Positions 17,909 through 26,602 of a DNA stretch of 64,000 nt are shown here, piece by piece. This DNA comes from Vreelandella neptunia (GTDB lineage Bacteria > Pseudomonadota > Gammaproteobacteria > Pseudomonadales > Halomonadaceae): contig NZ_JAKVTW010000009.1 in the NCBI RefSeq assembly GCF_022489065.1, positions 62,001-126,000 on the forward strand. Reading direction: 5' to 3'. Numbering within the stretch: position 1 is the first letter of the stretch; every line of letters begins with the position of its first letter. Made by a program: the position numbers and the translations under genes. The notes under the pieces are model-generated. The model was not told the origin of the DNA and searched no databases. It saw only the letters and a list, made by a program, of their open reading frames with translations.

Positions 17909-20854
17909 TTAACGGTCAGCATCGACGGTGATAATCACCCGCACTGAGTCCAGCCGCAGGCGGGTGTTCTCAATGGCTTCACTGAGCGCCTGGCGCTCGT
18001 TTTTCAGGGCGTCGATCTCTGCGCCGCGTACGGCAGGGTTGTGCTCCGCCAGCGCGGTTAAACGGGCAATCTCAGCATCCAGTTGGGCGCGCATGCGCGC
18101 CTCAGCATTTTCGACAATACTGGGCAGCTGTCGCTCGGCTTCACCCTCACCCTGAGTCAGCAGCTCGCGCAGTTGGTCGTGGCGGCTCTTGATCAAATCC
18201 CGGGCCAGAGATTTGTTGACCTTCTGAAGGTTTTTGCCCAAACCGGTGAAGGAGATCTTGCTGGTCAGGTTGGCACCAGACTCATCCAGCAGCAGTCGCA
18301 CCGCGGTGGGCGGCAAGAAGCGGTTAAGGTGCAGCTTTTTGGGCGCCGGGCAGTGGGTGCGGAACACCAGCTCGGCCATCAAGCGACCGCTGGGGATGGC
18401 GTCGTGGCGCAGCAGGGCGAGCGCCGAATTACCCATGGTGCCGTCCAGTACGCGGCCCATCATTTCACGCAGCAGCGGATGCTCCCAGGAGAGCCGCTGC
18501 ACATCGTCACGGGCCAGCGCCTGGGCGCGGCTGTAGGTGGCGGTAAAGCCCTCTTCACCTTTCACCAAGCCTGGCAAGCCATCCAGCATATGTTGGCTGG
18601 GCTGCAGGTGCATGAGCCCTTTGCCGATCTCCTGGCTCTCTACCCCAAAAATGTCCAGCGCCCGTTCAAGGTAGCGCGGCAGGGCGACGTCATCATCAAG
18701 CTCGCGCACCGCGTCGATCACCTTTTGTGCGCGTGCGGGGCGGCAGGCGTTGAGTTCCAGCAACCGGTTGCGGCCCGCATCGTGTTCCGCCAGTTTGGCG
18801 CTAAACAGGGTTCGGGTTTCGGCGATGATCTCTTCAAGCGCTTCATCATCCAGCAGGGCGTCAGCCAGGGCGTCGCCAAAGGCATCAAACAGGTCGTTGC
18901 CGACGCCGTGGGGGGCGCTGAACGCATCCATACCTTCGTGGTACCAGCGCAGCAGGCGCTCGCCGGGGCTGCCTTCAAAGGTGGGGATATGCAGCTCAAT
19001 CGCATGGAGTTGGCCAATACGATCCAGGCGGCCAATGCGCTGTTCGAGCTGATCCGGGTGCTGGGGCATATCGAACATCACCAGGTGGCGGCAGAACTGG
19101 AAGTTGCGCCCCTCTGAGCCAATTTCCGAGCACACCAGCACCTGTACGCCCTCATCCTCATCGGCAAAAGCCGCCGCCGCGCGGTCACGCTCTATCAGGG
19201 AGAGGTCTTCGTGGAACACCGGCGCATGGTAGCCGCCCAGCACCCGTAGTCCTTCAGCAAGGCCTTCAGCAGTTTCCCGGTGGTGGGCAATGACCAGCAC
19301 TTTCTCGTTGGCAAAACCGTTCTCGCCATCGTCGCTAAGCTTTTCCAGCAGCCAGTTAACTCTCGGGTCGATGTGCCACCAGTCTTCGCCGTTGAGCGGA
19401 TCATTACTCATCTCGCGATAAGCCGCATCGGGATAGATCAGCACATCGGGGTGATCCATGCCGGTCTCGATCAGCAGTTCGTCGAGGTAGTCGTCGTCAC
19501 GCTCTAAGCGGCGAACCACTCGGCGGTAGGCCGAGGGCAGGGCTAGTGGCACTAAATTTAAGCGCCGTTCGGGAAAGCCCCCAACATGGCGGCGGCTGTT
19601 ACGGAACATCACCCGGCCTGTGCCGTGGCGGTCAAGCAGCGCTTCGCTTAATTGGGCTCGAGCATTGTCTTGCTGCTCTTTGCTCGCCTCCTCATTACAC
19701 AGCGTGGCCAGCAGTGCCTGGCTGTCGCGGTCATCCGCCACGGCGGAAACGTGAGCGCTAGCATCAGGGTTGCCGGGCAGTGCCTCCAGCGCATCAATGG
19801 CGCGGGCCACGTCGGTGTAGTGGCTCTCTTCGGCCTTGAAGCGTTCCAGGTCGTGGTAGCGCTCGCCATCCAGCAATCGCAGGCGGGCAAAGTGGCTCTT
19901 GATGCCCATCTGTTCGGGGGTGGCAGTGAGCAGCAGCAGGCCGGGAATCACGGTCGAAAGCTGCTCAACGCAGCGGTAGCCGGGGCCGCTGCCCTCTTCG
20001 CTCCAGTCCAGGTGGTGCGCTTCATCCACAATCAGCAGGTCGAACTGGCTGGCCAGTGCCTGCTCCTGACGTTGCGGGTTGGCAAATAGCCAGCCCTGGC
20101 TGGCTAACACCAGCTGAGCGCTCTCAAAGGGGTTTTCGCTGCCGTGAGCCTGGCTCTGGGTTTCATCCAGCAGCGAAACGTTAAGCGAGAAGCGCCGCAG
20201 TAGCTCGACCAGCCACTGATGCGTGAGGCTGTCGGGCACCAGAATCAGCGCCCGCTCAACGCGGCCGTTGAGCAGCAGACGGTGCAAAATCAGGCCGGCT
20301 TCGATGGTTTTACCCAGGCCCACTTCATCCGCCAACAGAACCCGGGGCGCATGGCGGTTGGCGACTTCATTGGCAATGTAAAGCTGGTGAGGTATCAGGT
20401 CGATACGCGGCCCGGAAAAGCCCAGCGCGCTGTGCTGCTCAATACGTTGATAGTGGTGCAGGGTACGAAAGCGCAAATCAAACCAGTCATTACGATCGAC
20501 TTGGCCGGTGAGTAAGCGGTCGCGGGCCTGGTCGAACTGCATGGTATCGGCGAGTTTGGCCTCGGGCAGTTCGCGCAGATTACCCTCGCTATCTTCACCG
20601 ATATAGGTAATCAGGCCATCGGATTCTTTGCTGTCATCAACCACCATCTGCCAGCCGTCGGCAGAGAGTACGCGGTCGCCGCTGCCAAACATAACGCGGG
20701 TAAGCGGGGCCTGGCGGGTATTGTAGGTACGGGTTTCCTGACTGGCACTGAACAAAATGGTAACGCTACGGGCGTCGCAGTTAAGCACGGTGCCGAGCCC
20801 AAGCTCAGCTTCGCCGTCGCTAATCCAGCGTTGGCCGGGAGAAAAATCGCTCAT
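17909..20854 (-). CDS. rapA: RNA polymerase-associated ATPase RapA (HepA)
   Basis: RapA is a Swi2/Snf2-type ATPase that binds core RNA polymerase and promotes its recycling. The 981-residue length is close to the 968 of E. coli. It opens with PGQRWISDGEAELGLGTVL (Tudor-like N-domain), followed by Walker A ADEVGLGKTIEAG near residue 178, the DEAHH box near 280, LLLTATPEQ, and the lobe-2 motifs SEIGSEGRNFQFC and QRIGRLDRIGQ. The GAGG just before the ATG at 20854 supports the start. No partner genes are in the immediate neighbourhood. Confidence 0.96.
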   Translation of the reverse strand: MSDFSPGQRWISDGEAELGLGTVLNCDARSVTILFSASQETRTYNTRQAPLTRVMFGSGDRVLSADGWQMVVDDSKESDGLITYIGEDSEGNLRELPEAKLADTMQFDQARDRLLTGQVDRNDWFDLRFRTLHHYQRIEQHSALGFSGPRIDLIPHQLYIANEVANRHAPRVLLADEVGLGKTIEAGLILHRLLLNGRVERALILVPDSLTHQWLVELLRRFSLNVSLLDETQSQAHGSENPFESAQLVLASQGWLFANPQRQEQALASQFDLLIVDEAHHLDWSEEGSGPGYRCVEQLSTVIPGLLLLTATPEQMGIKSHFARLRLLDGERYHDLERFKAEESHYTDVARAIDALEALPGNPDASAHVSAVADDRDSQALLATLCNEEASKEQQDNARAQLSEALLDRHGTGRVMFRNSRRHVGGFPERRLNLVPLALPSAYRRVVRRLERDDDYLDELLIETGMDHPDVLIYPDAAYREMSNDPLNGEDWWHIDPRVNWLLEKLSDDGENGFANEKVLVIAHHRETAEGLAEGLRVLGGYHAPVFHEDLSLIERDRAAAAFADEDEGVQVLVCSEIGSEGRNFQFCRHLVMFDMPQHPDQLEQRIGRLDRIGQLHAIELHIPTFEGSPGERLLRWYHEGMDAFSAPHGVGNDLFDAFGDALADALLDDEALEEIIAETRTLFSAKLAEHDAGRNRLLELNACRPARAQKVIDAVRELDDDVALPRYLERALDIFGVESQEIGKGLMHLQPSQHMLDGLPGLVKGEEGFTATYSRAQALARDDVQRLSWEHPLLREMMGRVLDGTMGNSALALLRHDAIPSGRLMAELVFRTHCPAPKKLHLNRFLPPTAVRLLLDESGANLTSKISFTGLGKNLQKVNKSLARDLIKSRHDQLRELLTQGEGEAERQLPSIVENAEARMRAQLDAEIARLTALAEHNPAVRGAEIDALKNERQALSEAIENTRLRLDSVRVIITVDADR

Positions 20855-20967
20855 GATGCCTCGGAGGAGTCTGCAAAACGGGTCGACTGCCGCCGGAGGG
20901 GAGCACCGGCAGCAACAGGGCGGGGGATTCTAACGCAAAGCAGCGGGGGGATTAAGGTGTATCGGCA

Positions 20968-21771
20968 TCAATCTTGTAACCAGCGATCCAGATGGGCGCG
21001 GGTAAGTTCGCCCACATGCACATCTAAGGTATTTCCCTGGTCATCAAATAGCACCGTAGTGGGCAGACCCGGTGCTTTGAAAAGGGCCATCAACTGTTGG
21101 CCGGGGTCGCGCAGCGCATAGCGAAACTCGAGCTGCTGCTCATCCAGGTAGCGCACCATGGGCAGTAGGTCTTCACCCTGATTAGCGACCACGACACTAA
21201 CGCCATCGCGCTGGGCCGCCTCTTCAAGCAACGGCATCTCACGCAGACAGGGCGGGCACCAGGTGGCCCACAAATTAACGATAATCAGATCACCGCCTTC
21301 GATGAGCGATGGCAAATGTACCGGGTTGCCCTCTACATCTTCCAAGGTGACCTCGGGCAGGGCGTCAACCGCGAACGCTTTACCAAGCGGTGCCAAGGTG
21401 ACCAGTACCAGCCATAGACTGGAAGCGGCGATCAGCAAGGCCAACGCACCGCCCATGGCGAGCAGATGCGCACGTAGCGTCCAGGCCGTCCATATTAACC
21501 CTGCAGCCATGCCCCAAAGGCCGTGATAGCCGGGCTGCCATACCTTTAACGCTTCCAGTGGTACCGCGCTGTAACTGTCTAGATTGAGCAGAATATAGCC
21601 GACCCGTGCGCCCACTAGCCAAATAACGATCAGTCCGGTAAACCAGCGCTGCTGGGCTGGGCGCGGCAGCCCTAATAAAAACCGCGCAGCGAGTAAAAGC
21701 AGCAGTGCGCAGCCAACGGCATAAAGGCGGGGCAGCGAAATCAGTAGCGGGCCGAGAGCAATGGCGTTCAT
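20968..21771 (-). CDS. Membrane-anchored TlpA-like thioredoxin with Lgt-like N-terminal domain
   Basis: The 267-residue protein has about four N-terminal membrane helices (residues 10-130) followed by a periplasmic thioredoxin fold with the redox motif WCPPC at 171-175 and the cis-Pro loop GLPTTVLF. The membrane part contains ARVGYILLNLDSY and PLEALKVWQPGYHGLWG, which resembles prolipoprotein diacylglyceryl transferase without its complete catalytic set. The likely role is a thiol-disulfide reductase such as those for cytochrome c maturation or oxidative repair. The partner is unknown. Confidence 0.82.
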   Translation of the reverse strand: MNAIALGPLLISLPRLYAVGCALLLLLAARFLLGLPRPAQQRWFTGLIVIWLVGARVGYILLNLDSYSAVPLEALKVWQPGYHGLWGMAAGLIWTAWTLRAHLLAMGGALALLIAASSLWLVLVTLAPLGKAFAVDALPEVTLEDVEGNPVHLPSLIEGGDLIIVNLWATWCPPCLREMPLLEEAAQRDGVSVVVANQGEDLLPMVRYLDEQQLEFRYALRDPGQQLMALFKAPGLPTTVLFDDQGNTLDVHVGELTRAHLDRWLQD

Positions 21772-21784
21772 GGATTTCCAGTTC

Positions 21785-21811
21785 AGGTTTTTAACTTAGG
21801 TTTTTTAACTT
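21785..21811. repeat. 13/14-bp tandem duplication
   Basis: Two adjacent copies of AGGTTTTTAACTT (the second has one extra T) lie between the thioredoxin-like gene and the small membrane protein gene. A related CGGTTTCCAGTT follows, and TTTCCAGTT occurs on both sides. Confidence 0.7.
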
Positions 21812-21888
21812 CGGTTTCCAGTTAAGCATGCTGTGAAGCAGGTACACTGGGAGACCATATCATGCGAGCTGAAAATTACGGAGACGTT

Positions 21889-22131
21889 ATGCCCCCACCC
21901 GCTTTTGATAGGCTGCGCGCGCTAGCGATCGGCTCCCAAGCGATTGGCTTAATACTGATTATTACCCTAGAAACCATCATGGGGGACGGTGCGCGCCCTT
22001 GGCAGGGTGTTGTACTGGCCGCCATGCTGGTCACTGCGCTAACGATTGCGCTGGTGCGACTATACCGGCGTAATCTCGCCCGCAAGCGTTGGGCAGAGCG
22101 CCTGGATGACCATGACCATGACGATGCCTAA
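21889..22131 (+). CDS. Small two-helix membrane protein
   Basis: This 80-residue product has two hydrophobic segments (about residues 10-30 and 40-58), then a basic stretch (RLYRRNLARKRW) and an acidic His/Asp tail (DDHDHDDA). I do not recognise a family. The ATG at 21889 has GGAG about 7 nt upstream; an in-frame ATG at 21862 is also possible. Its end overlaps the start of the phospholipase D-like gene, which suggests coupled expression. Confidence 0.6.
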   Translation: MPPPAFDRLRALAIGSQAIGLILIITLETIMGDGARPWQGVVLAAMLVTALTIALVRLYRRNLARKRWAERLDDHDHDDA

Positions 22132-23665
22132 TGCCAAGGGTTGGCGTCAATGGTTGAGCATAGTGACGCTGTGCAGCCTGTTGGTGGGGTGTACCCACGC
22201 GGTGGTTCGCGAACATCACACTGCGCTCGCGCCATCAGAAGCGCGTAATACGTGGTTGGGCAGCCAAGCGCATCAGGCGTTAGCAGAGCAGTCAGACCCC
22301 GACGGGTTCGCGCTCCTGGCCGATGGTAAAGACGCCTTCTCTGCACGGGTGGGCTTGATTCGCCAAGCCCAGCGGGAGCTAGATATTCAAACCTATCTAC
22401 TGGGCGATGGCCAAACCACGCGGTTGATCTTGGCGCAGCTGATTAAAGCGGCGGAAGAGGGCGTCCGGGTGCGCCTGCTGGTCGACGATATCGGCGCCAT
22501 TGGCCAGGGCGACCGCTTGGCAGCACTGGCGAGTCATCCGGGGATTTATGTGCGGGTGTACAACCCGTTAGCGATGGGCCGTGGTCATATGCTCACCCGC
22601 ATTCTGGCATCCGTGGTGGATCCTGCCCAACAGCATCGGCGCATGCATAACAAGCTTTGGGTGGCGGATAATAGCGTCGCCATCGTGGGTGGGCGGAATT
22701 TGGGCGATGAATATTTTGATGCCAACGACTCGCGCAATTTCGCCGATTTGGACTTTGTCACCATTGGTGACGTTGTGCCAGCGCTGTCGGATAGTTTTGA
22801 CCTGTATTGGAATCACGGCCTGTCGCAGCCCATTGAACGCTATCACGCGGTGGAAGAGGGTGCCTGGCAGACGCTGAACACGGAGCTTGAGAATTGGCTG
22901 GATAACAATGCCGACTCGGAATATTTTACCGAACTGCGCCGCCAGCCGCGCAGCGCACCGCCTTGGCAAACCCTGCACTGGGGCGAAGGGCTGGCGATGT
23001 GGGATACCCCTGGCAAGCTGTCATCTGCCACGCCTGAGTGGCGAGACACTCTGCTGGGTGATTTAACCGCTGCTGCCCCACTTAATCAGCACTTGGTCAT
23101 TATCTCAGCCTACTTCGTGCCTACCGAGCAAGGGGTGCAGCGCTTGACCGAGTTGGCCGACCAGGGTGTCACCGTCGAAATTATTACCAACTCACTCGAA
23201 TCCACCGATGCCGCCGTGGTGCACGGTGCTTACGCGCCCTGGCGTGAAGAGCTGTTATCCCACGGAGTGGCGCTTTTTGAGCTGCGCCCAGAGCAAGAAG
23301 CAGGCGCGGATGATGATATGCGAGTGCCCGGGGCCTCTGCTTCGGCGCTACATATTAAGGCGTTACGCTTTGACGACCAGCTATTTGTCGGCTCGTTTAA
23401 CGTTGACCCTCGCTCCATCTACTGGAATACAGAAGTGGGTGTGCTGGCGCGCAGCGAGTCGCTGATGCAGGCATTTAACGAGTTAGTGGCGTTAGGCCGA
23501 GACCCATCGCTGAGCTATCGTGTGGAACTCACACCCCAGGGCGAATTGAACTGGCACTTGGAGCGCGATGGTGAAATGCACGTTTTAACTGCTGAGCCTG
23601 GGAGTGTTTGGCGCCATTTCAACGCCTGGTTGAGCCACACGCTCAAGTTTGAGCGTTGGCTGTAG
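22106..23665 (+). CDS. Phospholipase D-like lipoprotein, cardiolipin synthase C-type
   Basis: The protein of about 519 residues contains two HKD motifs: HNKLWVAD followed by GGRNLGDEY near residue 185, and HIKALRFDD followed by GSFNVDPRS near 415. This matches the ClsC/YmdC branch of the phospholipase D family, which makes cardiolipin from phospholipids. An N-terminal hydrophobic segment ends in LLVGC, a lipoprotein lipobox, so it is probably membrane-anchored on the periplasmic side. The start is uncertain because four ATGs follow each other (22106, 22112, 22118, 22124), all overlapping the upstream gene. Confidence 0.82.
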   Translation: MTMTMTMPNAKGWRQWLSIVTLCSLLVGCTHAVVREHHTALAPSEARNTWLGSQAHQALAEQSDPDGFALLADGKDAFSARVGLIRQAQRELDIQTYLLGDGQTTRLILAQLIKAAEEGVRVRLLVDDIGAIGQGDRLAALASHPGIYVRVYNPLAMGRGHMLTRILASVVDPAQQHRRMHNKLWVADNSVAIVGGRNLGDEYFDANDSRNFADLDFVTIGDVVPALSDSFDLYWNHGLSQPIERYHAVEEGAWQTLNTELENWLDNNADSEYFTELRRQPRSAPPWQTLHWGEGLAMWDTPGKLSSATPEWRDTLLGDLTAAAPLNQHLVIISAYFVPTEQGVQRLTELADQGVTVEIITNSLESTDAAVVHGAYAPWREELLSHGVALFELRPEQEAGADDDMRVPGASASALHIKALRFDDQLFVGSFNVDPRSIYWNTEVGVLARSESLMQAFNELVALGRDPSLSYRVELTPQGELNWHLERDGEMHVLTAEPGSVWRHFNAWLSHTLKFERWL

Positions 23666-23807
23666 CGCATTTTGCGAAGTAGCGTTAGAAACTGGTGCTT
23701 GTGTTTTTGGCGTTCCAGTTCCAGATTAATAGCAGCCTTAACGATTGTCCGCTGGGGCACACTAAAAAATTGAACAACCTCTTACGATACTGGGAGCGAC
23801 AAATAAT

Positions 23808-25016
23808 ATGATCAATAAGCGCGCATTAGCCACCGCTGTGGCGGCCTCAACCCTGGCAATGACTGGATTAGCACAGGCAGAGGTCAAAGTTGGCTTCTTG
23901 GGCGGCTTTACCGGGGGAATTGAAAGTTTAACACCACCGATTTTTGAAGGTGCCCAACTGGCCGTTGAGCAGATCAATGAGCAAGGTGGGATTCTAGACG
24001 GCCAAACGCTGGTAATGCCATCTGGCGATACCACCTGCTCCGATGCCTCGGCCGCTTCTAACGCCGCTGACCGTATGGTGAACTCTGAGAACGTGACAGC
24101 GATTGTCGGTGCCCTATGTACGGGTGCCACGATTGCGGCTGCGAACAACGCGGCCATTCCTGGTGGTGTATTGATGGTCTCGCCCGCGTCTACCGCCCCA
24201 GCGGTATCCGAGCTGGACGATAACGACCTTGTTTTCCGCACCGTGCCCTCAGATGCTTTCCAGGGGGAAATGCTGGCTAAGCTGCTGCTCGAAAAAGGCA
24301 TCGATGCCGTGGCGGTGACTTACGTTAATAACGATTATGGCCAAGGCCTTTCTGACGCTTTTAGCACTGCCTTTGAAGCGGGCGGCGGTGAAATTGCCGA
24401 AAATCTTGCCCACGAAGATAACCGGGCGGATTATCGATCTGAGTTAGGCTCTCTCTCGGTGAGTGGCGTGGAGACCCTCGTCGTACTGGCCTATGCCGAT
24501 ACCTCCGGTCAGACCGTACTGCGTCAAGCCTATGAAAGCGGCATGTTTACCCAATACGTAGGGGCTGATGGCATGGTCGGCGACAGCTTGATCAATGCGA
24601 TTGGTGCAGATGTGCTGGATGGCATGATCGCTACTCGCCCCGGCAGTCCTGATCTGCCCGGCACCGATATCTTCATCGAAGCCGCTGAAGCTGCTGAGTT
24701 AGACCCAAGCGCAGTATTTGCCGCCCAAGCCTACGACGCCGCCTTCCTGATTGCGCTAGCTATCGAGCAGAACGGCAGTGCTGATCGTGAAGGGCTTTCT
24801 GACGCACTGCGCAACGTTTCCAGCGCCCCGGGCGAAGTGATTCTGCCCGGCGAGTGGGAAAAAGCGGTTGAGTTGATTGCGGCCGGCACCGAGATTAATT
24901 ATGAAGGCGCTTCCGGCTCACATGAGTTCGATGATAACGGCGACGTGCCTGGCGTGGTGGTCGAGATGGCTGTCGAGGACGGGACCTTTACCAGCAAAGG
25001 TCAGGTTGATCTTTAA
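23808..25016 (+). CDS. Branched-chain amino acid-type ABC transporter substrate-binding protein
   Basis: The 402-residue periplasmic protein has a signal peptide with a clear AQA cleavage site at residues 22-24, then the type I periplasmic-binding fold (VKVGFLGGFTGGIE, ALCTGATIAAANNAAIP, YVNNDYGQGLSDAF). It is LivK/Leu-Ile-Val-binding-like; the ligand cannot be assigned and could be an amino acid, amide or urea. GGGAG precedes the ATG. Its gene converges with the permease/ATPase genes livGFHM, an unusual arrangement, since the binding protein commonly heads the same operon. Confidence 0.88.
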   Translation: MINKRALATAVAASTLAMTGLAQAEVKVGFLGGFTGGIESLTPPIFEGAQLAVEQINEQGGILDGQTLVMPSGDTTCSDASAASNAADRMVNSENVTAIVGALCTGATIAAANNAAIPGGVLMVSPASTAPAVSELDDNDLVFRTVPSDAFQGEMLAKLLLEKGIDAVAVTYVNNDYGQGLSDAFSTAFEAGGGEIAENLAHEDNRADYRSELGSLSVSGVETLVVLAYADTSGQTVLRQAYESGMFTQYVGADGMVGDSLINAIGADVLDGMIATRPGSPDLPGTDIFIEAAEAAELDPSAVFAAQAYDAAFLIALAIEQNGSADREGLSDALRNVSSAPGEVILPGEWEKAVELIAAGTEINYEGASGSHEFDDNGDVPGVVVEMAVEDGTFTSKGQVDL

Positions 25017-25070
25017 GCGGAAATTGTAATTAGTTTGGCCAGCTTGAGCTGAGGGCGGAATCAATCCGTA

Positions 25071-25184
25071 GCGGGGGTCTTTCGCCAGGGCCGGAAATTG
25101 TTCCTTCCTTTTCCGGCATTTCCGCCATCCATGGCGGTCAGATGGCGAAAGTAGCGCCCATGGATGGGTTCACAGCGCCCCCGC
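25071..25184. other. Strongly folded intergenic element (multi-stem palindrome)
   Basis: The spacer can fold into nested stems: GCGGGGG with CCCCCGC (25071-25077/25178-25184), CTTTCGCCA with TGGCGAAAG (25079-25087/25143-25151), and inside these CCGGAAA with TTTCCGG (25091-25097/25110-25116) and CCGCCAT with ATGGCGG (25122-25128/25131-25137). A last hairpin pairs CCCAT with ATGGG (25157-25161/25164-25168). All stems are perfect. It may be a dispersed palindromic repeat or a structured RNA or 3' UTR; the sequence alone does not decide. Confidence 0.6.
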
Positions 25185-25223
25185 CTAGGGTTGTTCCGAC
25201 CGACTAGTGGCACTAAACACAAC

Positions 25224-25257
25224 AATGCCCGACTGTTATCAGCCGGGCATTTTTTAT
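25224..25257 (+). terminator. Rho-independent terminator after the substrate-binding protein gene
   Basis: AATGCCCG and CGGGCATT (25224-25231/25244-25251) form an 8-bp stem with a 12-nt loop, followed by a run of T residues. It follows the folded element and precedes the convergent livM stop. Confidence 0.8.
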
Positions 25258-25276
25258 AGGCCATCCGTTGAGAGCA

Positions 25277-26602
25277 TCAGCCGTGGCTTTTGATCTTCTC
25301 GGGTAGTAGCCCTTTGGGTGCGAAGCGCAGCACCATGGTGATCAGCAGGCCAATCACCAGCACCCGTGCCTGTAAAGCGCGGCTATCCATATTGCCGGGG
25401 GCATCCCAGCCGAAAGCGCCTTCGCCAAAGGACACCGCTAACTGCATTAAGAACAGCGCCAGGGGCTCAGACATAATCCAGATGATATACACCGCCACCG
25501 CGCCAAAAATGGTGCCCAGGTTATTGCCCGGCCCGCCAAGTATCACCATTACCAACACCAGGAAGGTATGGTTGAGCGGCAGGTAGCCTTGAGGGTCGAA
25601 GAGGCTGTTGAATGTGCCCAGTATGCCGCCGCCTAAGCCCATCAGAATGCAGCCCAGCACGAAGATTTCCAGACGCCGTTTATTGATGTCTTTCCCCATG
25701 GCCGCAGCGGAAACTTCGTTATCGCGAATCGCCCGAATCATACGGCCCCATGGGGCGTTGTAGGCGCGATTGAGCAGAAAGAAGATCACTGCAATGATCA
25801 CCGCGGTAAACGAAAGGTAGATAGCCCGCGAGAGCGTGAAACCTAATTCGGCAGGCCCCGGTGTGGGCCAGGGTAGCGGGGAAACCGTGGCAGTGCCGCG
25901 GGTCAACCAGTCAGAGTTTTTCAAAAATGCTTTGATAATTTCAGCAATGCCCAGGGTGGCAATGGCCAGATAGTCGCTGCGTAACCCCAAACAGATATGA
26001 CCAATAAAGTAGCCAACGCCGCCCGCCAAGGCGCCCCCGACAATCCAGCCAATCCAGGGCGGCAAGCCTAGCCCGCCGACAAAACCTGCCTGGTTTTCAA
26101 TCGCATCAGTGACCTCACGCAACTGGCTAATCACCACCAGATAAAGCACGACGCCTAATACCACTGCGATAAACGTACGCAGGGGCTTGGGTACGCCCAG
26201 TCGATCCAGCTTACTGGCGCCAACGATCAACAGGATAGCGGCAGCGCCATACAGCAACACGCGGCCAAACTCACCGGGCAGCGCGGAGCCCCAAAAGGCA
26301 TCGTTGACCGGCACGCTAAAGAACATTGCACAGAAGCCGCCTAGAGCGACAAATCCCATTACCCCCGCGTTGAACTGCCCTGCGTAGCCCCACTGAATGG
26401 TTAAGCCCAGTGCCAGTATGGCGTAACAAGCGGCTTCAACGAGCATTCGGGTGCTATAGGCTGCTCCCATGATGGCGTAAACCGCTAAAATAGCCACCAG
26501 CAGCACACCAAACAGAATTAGCTCGCGCAGCGGGAAGCGGCGCGCTTGAGTAGCATCTTTTGGTGTGTAGTCCGGGTTGCGTGTTTTTGCTGAATCGCTC
26601 AT
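25277..26602 (-). CDS. livM: Branched-chain amino acid-type ABC transporter permease LivM
   Basis: The 441-residue inner-membrane permease has about ten hydrophobic segments and the LivM signatures GLTIQWGYAGQFNAGVMGFVAL and RSDYLAIATLGIAEI, with the coupling-helix region IRAIRDNEVSAAAMG. It pairs with LivH to form the channel for a type I substrate-binding protein. Its ATG overlaps the livH stop by one base (TAATG). It is the last gene of the livGFHM unit. Confidence 0.92.
   Translation of the reverse strand: MSDSAKTRNPDYTPKDATQARRFPLRELILFGVLLVAILAVYAIMGAAYSTRMLVEAACYAILALGLTIQWGYAGQFNAGVMGFVALGGFCAMFFSVPVNDAFWGSALPGEFGRVLLYGAAAILLIVGASKLDRLGVPKPLRTFIAVVLGVVLYLVVISQLREVTDAIENQAGFVGGLGLPPWIGWIVGGALAGGVGYFIGHICLGLRSDYLAIATLGIAEIIKAFLKNSDWLTRGTATVSPLPWPTPGPAELGFTLSRAIYLSFTAVIIAVIFFLLNRAYNAPWGRMIRAIRDNEVSAAAMGKDINKRRLEIFVLGCILMGLGGGILGTFNSLFDPQGYLPLNHTFLVLVMVILGGPGNNLGTIFGAVAVYIIWIMSEPLALFLMQLAVSFGEGAFGWDAPGNMDSRALQARVLVIGLLITMVLRFAPKGLLPEKIKSHG

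Noticed and set aside
17895-17920. Terminator between the TIGR01777 epimerase gene and rapA
   Set aside because: The gap is 9 bp; GCTGA/TCAGC can pair, but there is no real stem or T tract, so no terminator is called.
18083-19117. 344-codon open frame opposite to rapA
   Set aside because: It is fully inside rapA, has no family-like motif and no plausible ribosome binding site.
25061-25264. 67-codon open frame on the minus strand over the folded element
   Set aside because: The sequence is dominated by palindromes and the terminator, and the product has no protein-like pattern.
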